A stretch of DNA of 43,754 bases. Source: Nitrospirota bacterium (GTDB lineage Bacteria; Nitrospirota; Nitrospiria; Nitrospirales; Nitrospiraceae). This document shows positions 24,115 through 31,455 of this stretch, one piece after another. Position 1 is the stretch's first letter. Each line of letters begins with the position of its first letter. Below the pieces are notes generated by a model. It did no database searches and was not told the DNA's origin. It saw only the letters and a list, made by a program, of their open reading frames with translations. Made by a program: the position numbers and the translations under genes. The stretch spans positions 1 to 43,754 of the forward strand of contig JACQEY010000060.1 in assembly GCA_016200355.1 (NCBI GenBank), written 5' to 3'.

Positions 24115-24325
24115 TTTTTCCGACATCCCGGAAGCGACAGACGCACAATTGAAGCGCGCGCGTCGGGTCGGCAGACCGGCCAGCGGCATGGCGAAGCAGC
24201 TGATCGCCATTCGTCTCTCGCCGCGGTTGTTGAGCCAGCTCCGAAAGATGGCCGCTAAGCAAGGGACGCCCTATCAGTCACTGATTCATGAGCTCTTAGA
24301 AAAGGCCGCCAACAAAGTCGCGTAA
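24032..24325 (+). CDS. brnA: BrnA-type antitoxin
   Basis: 97 aa from ATG 24032, with GGAGG 8 bases upstream. The end has the BrnA/DUF4415 ribbon-helix-helix: RRVGRPASGMAKQLIAIRLSPRLLSQLRKMAAKQGTPYQSLIHELLEKA. BrnA neutralises BrnT and represses the locus as a DNA-binding dimer. The gene overlaps the brnT 3' end by 83 bases in another frame, a large overlap for this family. No defect is seen, in contrast to the toxin. Confidence 0.9.
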   Translation: MKKKRSVLSGPGRRAARNVKHMPDSQIDFSDIPEATDAQLKRARRVGRPASGMAKQLIAIRLSPRLLSQLRKMAAKQGTPYQSLIHELLEKAANKVA

Positions 24326-24333
24326 CGGTCGTT

Positions 24334-24389
24334 CTGGTCTGTCTGGTTTTTCGGGTGGGGGTTCCGGTCCGGCCAACAAGACAGACCAG
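24334..24389. repeat. Inverted micro-repeat behind brnA
   Basis: CTGGTCTGTCT (24334-24344) pairs perfectly with AGACAGACCAG (24379-24389). It starts 8 bases after the brnA stop and may end its transcript. A relaxed form of the same words (TTTGGTCTGTTCAGTCT) occurs at 16950-16967. Confidence 0.5.
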
Positions 24390-24489
24390 CCTCGTCTTGC
24401 ATCGGAACCCTGGCCGCTCTCGCGTGAGCGTAAAGATGTGAGGTCAAGCAACGACCCCAGTGCTTGTCTTTCAAGAGGGAAATTTAGCT

Positions 24490-24675
24490 ATGACGCCAAG
24501 AAATTCTACAAGACAGCAAGACCGTGCAGTCCTTACATATCAAGAAGAACGCCAACGATTTTGTGATGGACGCTCACTTCTTCTCGTTGGTAACAGATTC
24601 AGCTATGCCTGCGCTCCCCTAGTCCTGAGACATTATGAGTTATGTGGTGTGTCGCCTAGAGGAAGGAGTATTTGA
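24490..24675 (+). CDS. Small hypothetical ORF
   Basis: 61 aa from ATG 24490 with GAGGG 9 bases upstream. No recognisable family; Arg-rich and soluble. It ends just before the next gene, so it could be a leader or first gene of a pair. It may also be chance. Confidence 0.3.
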   Translation: MTPRNSTRQQDRAVLTYQEERQRFCDGRSLLLVGNRFSYACAPLVLRHYELCGVSPRGRSI

Positions 24676-24677
24676 GG

Positions 24678-25427
24678 GTGGAGGAGTATATCGTTGACCA
24701 AGTCTTTGCCTGGTATGAACGCATCGAGCGCGAGATCCTGGATTTTTCTGAGAGAGTTCCTTTGACCATCGAGAACGAAACTCTGAAGACGCCTCGATTG
24801 ATCTCATGCCTAATGGACGCCTGCGGGATTCTTGACTCCGTTTTTCGTGAACGGATCGCCGATGATCCCGTACAAGTTAACGGGAAAACAAAGGCCAAGA
24901 AGGACTGCACAATCAAAGATTATGCTTTCCTACATTCAAGCTCACTCGACCTCCCCAATACCCGCAGTGTCATGCTTGTGTCACCTCCGCGATATCGTTG
25001 CCCGTTTGCCCCGTGGAAAAATCTCTCCGAAGAAACATACATTCCTCTGTCCTGGTGGCAGACGTACAATTCTTTAAAGCATGATCTGCTCAGTAACATC
25101 CAAGAAGGAACATTGGGAAATGTACTTGATGCGTTGTGTGCATTACATCAGGTGTTGGCGAGAAGCCCTTCGTTGATTCCGATTCTGATGCGACGAGGTT
25201 GGTTTACGCCTGGAGGGTTCGAAGTCGGATATATACTGCGCTTTGCTGCGGACAATGGTCTCGTTAAGCAAAAGTTCATCGTCATGACAAGATTGTTTGC
25301 GGTACCAGACGGGTTCAAGTCGACAGGCGAGTATCCAAAACAATTTCCGGAGAGGATTGAGGAACTGATGCCTAGAGATTTTATCCATAGACCTCAATTT
25401 GCCGAATTTCTTGGTAAGGGCATTTAA
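24678..25427 (+). CDS. Unknown 249-aa protein between two toxin-antitoxin loci
   Basis: I do not recognise a named family. The start is set at GTG 24678, since GGAAGGAG lies 9 bases before it; TTG 24672 is possible. It is soluble and largely helical. The notable stretch is ETYIPLSWWQTYNSLKHDLL (~132-151): W-W-x-x-Y-N-x-x-K-H looks like a conserved active or binding site. A run of hydrophobic helices follows (NVLDALCALHQVLA). It is bordered by brnTA and a VapBC45-like locus, an accessory patch, so a defence or stress role is possible but unproven. Confidence 0.7.
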   Translation: MEEYIVDQVFAWYERIEREILDFSERVPLTIENETLKTPRLISCLMDACGILDSVFRERIADDPVQVNGKTKAKKDCTIKDYAFLHSSSLDLPNTRSVMLVSPPRYRCPFAPWKNLSEETYIPLSWWQTYNSLKHDLLSNIQEGTLGNVLDALCALHQVLARSPSLIPILMRRGWFTPGGFEVGYILRFAADNGLVKQKFIVMTRLFAVPDGFKSTGEYPKQFPERIEELMPRDFIHRPQFAEFLGKGI

Positions 25428-25513
25428 GATGTAAGTGAGAAAGAATGCGCCCGAGATCCTTTTCTAACAACCTGGAGTGTCTCCTTCGGGCTCGCTCGAC
25501 GACTCTCAGTGAT

Positions 25514-25640
25514 GGGGGCTGATGATCTTCCACTGCGCGCGCAACTTTCTCACCCTCCCAACCACTGGCACGCCGAGACGTGCCATTAGCCCGAGCGAGG
25601 GCTTTCCGCGGCCGCGCGTTGCACGAGCACAGGAGACCGT
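25514..25640. repeat. Dispersed GC-rich hairpin repeat, copy R1
   Basis: Shares GGGGGCTGAT-GATCTTCCA-TGCGCGCG and, after ~48 extra bases, CGAGGGC-TTC-G-GGCCGCGCGTTGC-CGAGCACAG with copy R2. It follows the unknown 249-aa gene and precedes the toxin remnant. Confidence 0.6.
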
Positions 25641-25718
25641 CTAGTCTGCCCTCTCATACACCTTCTGAGGGCGCGTGCTCCGGGAGCAAAGAAAGCTCCT
25701 TACGCCTTTGCGCCACAC

Positions 25719-25939
25719 TTATTGAAAGAGCAGCGAGACGGAACCGTCCTTTGCGACCTTGGCGATGAACGGTTTTGTGTGGTTCTTCAGAAACCGGGTG
25801 ATGCGGGGGAGTGCCTTCACGAAGATCTCTGCCATTTCCTCGCCTTGCAGATCTCCTGATGTCAGGATAAATGCAGCCACGCCCGCTTCCCCAGAGAACG
25901 ATCGAGGAAGAAGACGGGCGTCTCAGGCCGCTTCGACAG
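25719..25939 (-). pseudogene. VapC45-like PIN-domain toxin, internally deleted
   Basis: The start overlaps the antitoxin stop: PETPVFFLDRSLGKR, the usual first strand with the catalytic Asp. Then the frame breaks and a middle stretch of perhaps 50 codons is gone. In the next frame the normal C-terminus follows: AAFILTSGDLQGEEMAEIFVKALPRITRFLKNHTKPFIAKVAKDGSVSLLFQ. Only ~74 codons remain of a protein usually ~135 aa. This matches the PIN-like (DUF5615/PIN_10) partners of DUF433 antitoxins such as Rv2019. It should be inactive. Confidence 0.75.
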
Positions 25940-26645
25940 AGAGTTCGCACCTGATGGCTTCTTCGATTTCGAGCCGCCGCCGTCCATAATCCTCTGCCAA
26001 GTCGTCCACGGATTCGCCGGCCTTATAGCGTTCCGCGATCACGGCCGTTGGAATACCGGTGCCTGCCAGCACAGGCCGGCCAAAGGATACTTGTGGATCA
26101 ATCACGACGGCTCTGGGCTCTTCTTGGAGGTCGCGTTTCCGCGTGAACGGATACAGTCTGACTGGGATGCCCCTGAGATCTCGTTCGATTCGATGGAGAT
26201 GTGCCTGGAGGACTTCTTGGATGGCCAATTGTCCTTCTTGAGAGATGTTGATCAATTGACTGAATTTCTTGATGAAGAGGTTCAATCCATCGGTGTCGAA
26301 TTCCTGATCGGCCAAGGGATGCCTCGAAGGAAATTGCTTCGAGAGGTAGTTCATCGCGGTTCTGACTTTTTCTAATGGGATCTCATGCTTGCGGCGAATG
26401 GCATCGAGAACGTGGATCTCCACGAGGTTCATGAAGGAGAGCAACTTCATGTCTGGATCGGGCACCTGGATGATCGGTCTGGAGAAGCGCATGCCGGTGG
26501 TGCTGCGGTAATGCCGGCCTGAGACCCAGTCTCGGATGGTCGTGCGTGGAATGCGCAGATAATGCGCGGCTTCCATGACGCCATAGGAAGCAACTTCTCG
26601 CGCATCAAAGTGTTTGTCGAACGCTATCGCCTTCTGTTTCATACG
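25923..26645 (-). CDS. VapB45-like antitoxin (HTH plus DUF433)
   Basis: 240 aa from ATG 26645, the same size as Rv2018-type antitoxins; no clear ribosome site is seen. The N-terminus has a MerR-like helix-turn-helix (YGVMEAAHYLRIPRTTIRDWVSGRHY, ~17-42) and a helical middle. The C-terminus is DUF433 (VIDPQVSFGRPVLAGTGIPTAVIAERYKAGESVDDLAEDYG, ~185-225), the toxin-binding part. It should neutralise the adjoining PIN toxin and repress the locus. It looks intact while its toxin is broken. Flanked by repeats R1 and R2. Confidence 0.85.
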   Translation of the reverse strand, partial: RMKQKAIAFDKHFDAREVASYGVMEAAHYLRIPRTTIRDWVSGRHYRSTTGMRFSRPIIQVPDPDMKLLSFMNLVEIHVLDAIRRKHEIPLEKVRTAMNYLSKQFPSRHPLADQEFDTDGLNLFIKKFSQLINISQEGQLAIQEVLQAHLHRIERDLRGIPVRLYPFTRKRDLQEEPRAVVIDPQVSFGRPVLAGTGIPTAVIAERYKAGESVDDLAEDYGRRRLEIEEAIRCELSVEAA

Positions 26646-26855
26646 ATTGGTAGGCACTGTATCGCTCTCTTCATGACCGGTCAAGAGCGGGAAGCTGATA
26701 TTTTGTTCTAGGATGGTCCGGATGAGTCCCCCCTTGCGCGCATCCGCTCCATCCCTACTTATTTTCTCAAGGGTAGCCTGGTCGATCCTCGAATGCGCGC
26801 ATCGAACAAAGCTACAGATGATCCCTCCAAGCTCGCTTGTTCTCTCTTTAGGGGT

Positions 26856-26930
26856 GGGGGCTGATTGATCTTCCATTGCGCGCGTCCAACGAGGGCCTTC
26901 GGAGGCCGCGCGTTGCGCGAGCACAGAAGA
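26856..26930. repeat. Dispersed GC-rich hairpin repeat, copy R2
   Basis: Shorter version of R1, with a GGCCT-TCGG-AGGCC-type hairpin and GCGCGC arms. It lies in the 352-base gene-free stretch 26646-26997 upstream of the antitoxin. A third, weaker echo (TGCGCGCATCGAACAA) is at 26791-26806. Nothing else was seen in that stretch. Confidence 0.6.
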
Positions 26931-26997
26931 TCATCAGCCTCCATCCCCTCCTCTGTTCCGCGAGCAGGAGGACGATCGGGCTACCCCCGGCACCCTG

Positions 26998-27432
26998 CTA
27001 CCGGATGGTCGGTTCCAAGCTAACTTTCGCCTTCATGGAGTTGGAAATCAGACAGTTCGCCTCGGCTTTCTCGATCAACTCCTTGGCTTTGGCCGCATCG
27101 GCGTTTGCTGGGAGCGTAATGGTCGGCTTCAACGTGATGGTCGTGAACTGAAACTTCCCATCGACCAATTCCAGCCGCCCTTCGGCCACACTCTCGTATG
27201 AGGTAAAGGCCAGACCTGCCCGCTCCGCCATCGCCAGGAACGTCGTCATCAGACAGATGTTGGCCGATGCAACGAATAGATCCTCCGGAGACCAGATGCC
27301 TTCGTGCCCCTTGAACTCCGGCGGCGTGGCAACTTGAATATCCGGTTTACCGGCACAGGAGATGACTCCCTTACGTTGCTCCGTCCATTTGACCGATGTG
27401 TGATAGGTGTAGACCTTGCTGCGGACGTCCAT
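26998..27432 (-). CDS. OsmC-family protein
   Basis: 144 aa. OsmC fold with VISCAGKPDIQVATPPEFKGHEGIWSPEDLFVASANICLMTTFLAMAERAG (P-E-D-L-x-x-x-S-x-x-x-C) and ELIEKAEANCLISNSM, giving the usual two Cys (~60 and ~126). It likely reduces organic peroxides or handles reactive sulfur. GGAGGAG lies 4-7 bases before the ATG. It stands alone. A C-terminal fragment of a close relative survives at 22406-22462. Confidence 0.88.
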   Translation of the reverse strand: MDVRSKVYTYHTSVKWTEQRKGVISCAGKPDIQVATPPEFKGHEGIWSPEDLFVASANICLMTTFLAMAERAGLAFTSYESVAEGRLELVDGKFQFTTITLKPTITLPANADAAKAKELIEKAEANCLISNSMKAKVSLEPTIR

Positions 27433-27593
27433 GGCTCTCCTCCTTGAAGTAGCTTATTACATCATTGAACTATTGAATCTTTGGCCACATTTCAACTTCG
27501 GCAATGAACCGATAATCGACAGGACAGCGGAAACGCCAGGTCGTTTGTTACGTCTAAAGAAGTAGAAATCACCTTCTCGCACAAAAGGACATC

Positions 27594-27992
27594 ATGCCTC
27601 AATCACAACGCCTGCATCTTCTCGTATATCAGGTCACGCATGGAGGGCTCTCCTTTGCCTTCTTTCTGATGCTGGGTCTCACAGGCCTATACCCAGTTGC
27701 CCTCGCTGCAGACAGAGCCAGGCCACAAATTGACCCGCAGCTCCAGCGCCCGCCGGACATTCCATTGGAACGGCTGGACCGCCCACAACGGACACCCCCT
27801 AACCTCATAAAGCCGATCGACCTGAATACGGCGTCGATCGAGCAGCTCGCTGCGTTGCCTGGCATGAGCGCAACACTGGCCCAACAGATCATCGAGGGCC
27901 GGCCCTATCGCCACAAGACAGATCTGGTACAGAAGCATATTCTGTCTGACGCCGTGTACGACCGGATCAACAACCTCATCACCATCGAATGA
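27594..27992 (+). CDS. ComEA-like helix-hairpin-helix protein
   Basis: 132 aa. An N-terminal signal or anchor helix (~18-40) is followed by a Pro-rich linker (~45-75) and one HhH domain: IDLNTASIEQLAALPGMSATLAQQIIEGRPYRHKTDLVQK. LNTAS...L..LPG is the ComEA/DUF655 signature for DNA backbone binding. ComEA captures DNA in the periplasm during uptake; small homologues also occur with unknown roles. It is the only plus-strand gene in this part and no competence genes are nearby. Confidence 0.8.
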   Translation: MPQSQRLHLLVYQVTHGGLSFAFFLMLGLTGLYPVALAADRARPQIDPQLQRPPDIPLERLDRPQRTPPNLIKPIDLNTASIEQLAALPGMSATLAQQIIEGRPYRHKTDLVQKHILSDAVYDRINNLITIE

Positions 27993-28013
27993 GACTCGGA
28001 TGGCAGTCCCACT

Positions 28014-30566
28014 TCAACAGACCACGCGTCGGTAAAAGACTTTCTTCGCCACCTCAGCCGCACCGACATACCCGATGATGATGCAGAGCAAGGCCGCCAG
28101 AAACAGAGGCGGCAACGGCACGAACCCCAACGGCCCGCGCAACGGTGTATAGGGCAACAGCAGCGTCAGTACTATGACTGCGAGCGTCGCAACCAACAGG
28201 CCACGGCTCGGTCGACTTTGAGTGAACGGCCGACGACTCCGAACGACCAGGACGATGACCGAGGCGGAGATCACCGACTCCACAAACCACCCGGTCCTGA
28301 ATTCTTCGACGCCGGCTTCCAGGAACAAGAGCAGCACGCCGAAGGTCAGGTAATCGAAGATGGAACTCACCAAGCCGAATGTGAGCATAAACTTCCTGAT
28401 GAAGGCGATGTTCCACCGCCTGGGTCGATCGATCAACTCCTCATCCACGCGATCACCGGCGATGGTCATTTCCGGAATGTCGGTCAGGAGATTGGTCAAT
28501 AATATTTGCTTGGGCAGCAGGGGGAGAAAGGACAAAAAGAGCGACGCCCCCGCCATGCTGAACATGTTGCCGAAGTTCGCGCTGGTCGCCATAAAGACAT
28601 ACTTCAGCGTATTGGCGAATGTCCTCCGCCCTTCCAGCACTCCTTCGACAAGGATGCCAAGATCCTTTTTCAGCAACACGATATCCGCCGCTTCTTTCGC
28701 CACGTCCACCGCGCTTTCGACGGACACGCCGACGTCCGCCGCGTGCAATGCCGAGGCATCGTTGATACCGTCGCCCCCATAGCCTACGACGTGGCCTGCT
28801 TTTTTCAACGCCAGGATGATCCGCTCCTTCTGATTCGGCTCGACCTCGGCAAACACATGGATGTCATTCACGCGCGACACCAGCGCTTCGTCGCTCATCT
28901 GCCGCAAATCCTCGCCAGTCAACAGACTTCCATTCGACAAGCCTATCGCCTGTCCGACATGAGCCGCAACGAGACGATTGTCGCCGGTCACGATCTTCAA
29001 GGTGACGCCCAAGCCCTTGAGCCGGCCAATCGTCTCCAGGACATCGGCCTTGATGGGATCTTCGAACAGCAGGAATCCCAAGAACGTCATATCCGACTCA
29101 TCGCCTTTGGTGATGCCCTCTCGCGCGCCCATCTCGCGAGAGGCGAGTCCGAGCACCCGCCATCCCTGGTCGGCCCACTGCACCATCTGCAATTGGATGG
29201 CATCCTGCACGGCAACCAACTCAACTATGGTGCCATCTGGAGTCTCGGCGGTTGAACAAACGGCCAGCACATTCGCCAGGGCCCCCTTGCTCACCAAGAG
29301 ATGGTCGGTCGGCGTCGCGACTAACACAGACAATCGTTTACGGACGAAGTCGTAGGGCTCTTCATCCAATTTCCGATAGGGGGAGAGATCAAACGAGCGA
29401 GCAGTACGGATGGCTTCGTCGATCGGGTTATGAAACCCGGTTTCGAAGCTCGCGTTGAGCGCGCCGTGCAAGAGCACCCGTTCGCTCGGATTTCCCGTGA
29501 TATCGTACGCGGCCTTCAGCCGGACAAGCCCTTCGGTCAGTGTCCCTGTCTTATCCGAACAGAAGACGGTCATGCTCCCGAAGTTTTCGATCGAGGCTAA
29601 GCGTTTCACAATCACCTTCTGCTGGGCCATGCGCTTGGCCCCATGGGCCAAATTGATGCTGATGATGGCCGGCAGCAGCTGCGGAGTGAGGCCGACAGCG
29701 AGGGCGAGAGAGAACAGAAAGGCTTCGAGCACAGGCCTGGCCAGATACACGTTGACCGCAAAGATGGCGACGACCAATACGACGGTCACTTCCAAGAGTA
29801 GATAACCGAATTGCCTGATGCCTCGTTCGAACTCCGTCTCGGGAGGCCTGAAGTGTAACCGGCCCGAGACCTTGCCGAATTCAGTGTCCGATCCAATGTG
29901 CACCACAACCGCCGTACTGTTTCCGCTGACGACATGGGTCCCGAGAAAGAGACTATTCGTCCGTCGACCTAGAGGAATGTCGGATGGCAGGACGCCGCAA
30001 ACTTTCTCGACTGGGTAGGTTTCGCCCGTGAGCGTCGCCTCGTCCACGAACAAGTCTTTCGATTCAAGCAACAGACAATCGCCGGGAACCGTGTCACCCG
30101 CTCGAAGCAGGACGACATCTCCCGGCACGACCTCCTCAACCGGCACAGCGGCCAGGCTTCCGTTGCGCCACACATCCGCTTTGACTTGCACGATCGCAAG
30201 CAGGCTGGCCACCGCTTGATTCGCGCCCCGTTCCTGCCAAAACCCGAGCAGCCCGCTGACGAGCACGATCACGAGAATGATCGCCGTGTCGGTCCGATCC
30301 GCCAGAAAGAAGGCCAGCCCCGCGGCGGCCAGGAGAATGAGGATGATCGGGCTGGCGAATTGCCTAACCAGCAGCTCGTAAGTGGACAGCCGGCTCTTCG
30401 GTTTCAGGAGAAGATGTGCATCGCGCAGATGACGCCGTCGCGCCTCATCGCCGGAGAGTCCTTTGGAGCTTGAGTCGAGTTGCTCAAGGACCTCAGCCGA
30501 TGGGCTGCTCCAAAAATTCCACCGGTCAGACGATTCCTGTCGGATCAAAACATGCCCCCTCTTCAT
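28014..30566 (-). CDS. Mg2+-importing P-type ATPase, MgtA type
   Basis: 850 aa from ATG 30566, favoured by GGAG 7 bases before it; ATG 30593 adds nine residues without such a site. Motifs in order: DEATLTGET (actuator), VGLTPQLLPAIISINLA in membrane helix 4 (the MgtA/MgtB form), [11 protein letters not shown] with the phosphorylated Asp (~345), KIVTGDN, and GYGGDGINDASAL. About ten membrane helices. It would import Mg2+ (P3B type), yet related pumps in other bacteria have other cargo. Last in the probable PepSY-ATPase-ackA-xfp-HAD-mgtA unit, 60-87 bases after the HAD gene. Confidence 0.85.
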   Translation of the reverse strand: MKRGHVLIRQESSDRWNFWSSPSAEVLEQLDSSSKGLSGDEARRRHLRDAHLLLKPKSRLSTYELLVRQFASPIILILLAAAGLAFFLADRTDTAIILVIVLVSGLLGFWQERGANQAVASLLAIVQVKADVWRNGSLAAVPVEEVVPGDVVLLRAGDTVPGDCLLLESKDLFVDEATLTGETYPVEKVCGVLPSDIPLGRRTNSLFLGTHVVSGNSTAVVVHIGSDTEFGKVSGRLHFRPPETEFERGIRQFGYLLLEVTVVLVVAIFAVNVYLARPVLEAFLFSLALAVGLTPQLLPAIISINLAHGAKRMAQQKVIVKRLASIENFGSMTVFCSDKTGTLTEGLVRLKAAYDITGNPSERVLLHGALNASFETGFHNPIDEAIRTARSFDLSPYRKLDEEPYDFVRKRLSVLVATPTDHLLVSKGALANVLAVCSTAETPDGTIVELVAVQDAIQLQMVQWADQGWRVLGLASREMGAREGITKGDESDMTFLGFLLFEDPIKADVLETIGRLKGLGVTLKIVTGDNRLVAAHVGQAIGLSNGSLLTGEDLRQMSDEALVSRVNDIHVFAEVEPNQKERIILALKKAGHVVGYGGDGINDASALHAADVGVSVESAVDVAKEAADIVLLKKDLGILVEGVLEGRRTFANTLKYVFMATSANFGNMFSMAGASLFLSFLPLLPKQILLTNLLTDIPEMTIAGDRVDEELIDRPRRWNIAFIRKFMLTFGLVSSIFDYLTFGVLLLFLEAGVEEFRTGWFVESVISASVIVLVVRSRRPFTQSRPSRGLLVATLAVIVLTLLLPYTPLRGPLGFVPLPPLFLAALLCIIIGYVGAAEVAKKVFYRRVVC

Positions 30567-30653
30567 TGCAGGCTCCGGATACTCGCCGGCCATTCAACCG
30601 GCGTTCCGAGCGTGCTGCACCACCATTCAGCTCGCTTCTGTGCTGCAAGACCG

Positions 30654-31349
30654 TTATGGCTTGCGAGCCGCAGTGCCGCCTGCGCCGACAAGCTGAGGAA
30701 GATCGTACTGGAGCACATCGCCGATGCGGTCGATACTCACGTCCGGCGGCGGGTAACTCTTGAGCAAGTGCGGATCGCGGGCATAGTGTCCCTGCCGCGG
30801 AAACACGGTGGTCACCCGCGCACCCCAGACTTTCTTGACCGCCGTGAGGATTTTGAGCTTGTCATCGACTAACACATAGTGATCGCCCGGATACCGCCGC
30901 TCGACATCGTCGAGTTCTTGCTCTTTATGAATGTAGATCAGAACATTGCCCTCCACAGCCTCGTAGAGACCGGACCGTTCGATTTTCCTTGGTTGGAATA
31001 CCACATCCCCATCCGACAAGATGACCGCCTTTCCCCATTGCTTCACATGCTCCACCGCATCGAGCGCGTTCGGAAATACTCGATTCGCAAATGGGTAGTT
31101 CACTAGAAAGTGAGAGACCGTCAATACTTGTGGATCGCGGGGATGTTCGATCCGATAGCGCTGGAGCGCCCCCAAGTAGTCGGCGTAGCCGAGTTCCGTT
31201 CTTAACTGCTCGAAGATCGCCCAGTAGTTTTCCTGCCGTTCGTGCCCCACCGTCTGTTCAAGATGGCGCTTGAGATCGGCCGTCACCCGATCGTTGTCGA
31301 GGAGGGTGTTGTCGACGTCGAATAGAAAGACGACGTTCGGTGATGTCAT
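30654..31349 (-). CDS. HAD-superfamily hydrolase
   Basis: 231 aa from ATG 31349, which is 7-8 bases after AGGGGGT; ATG 31355 is too close to that site. HAD motif I is FLFDVDNTLLDND (nucleophile Asp and DxDxT). Motif II is VILSDGD, a Lys comes after (RKIERSGL), and motif IV is HYVLVDDKLKIL. The cap is helical, as in type I HADs such as phosphoglycolate phosphatase-like enzymes. The substrate is not known; lying behind phosphoketolase, a sugar phosphate or acetyl-phosphate-related role is possible. Confidence 0.85.
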   Translation of the reverse strand: MTSPNVVFLFDVDNTLLDNDRVTADLKRHLEQTVGHERQENYWAIFEQLRTELGYADYLGALQRYRIEHPRDPQVLTVSHFLVNYPFANRVFPNALDAVEHVKQWGKAVILSDGDVVFQPRKIERSGLYEAVEGNVLIYIHKEQELDDVERRYPGDHYVLVDDKLKILTAVKKVWGARVTTVFPRQGHYARDPHLLKSYPPPDVSIDRIGDVLQYDLPQLVGAGGTAARKP

Positions 31350-31455
31350 GGACATACCCCCTGGCCTGTATCACATAGGTGGATCTGAATACCTTCAGAA
31401 TGTTCTGTGCGCGGCTGGCCGAAGACGGCACTCGTCGCAGCCATCAAGAAAGAGC

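Noticed and set aside
28506-29255. 249-codon plus-strand ORF opposite the MgtA-type ATPase
   Set aside because: Antisense shadow; the minus strand has all P-type ATPase motifs.
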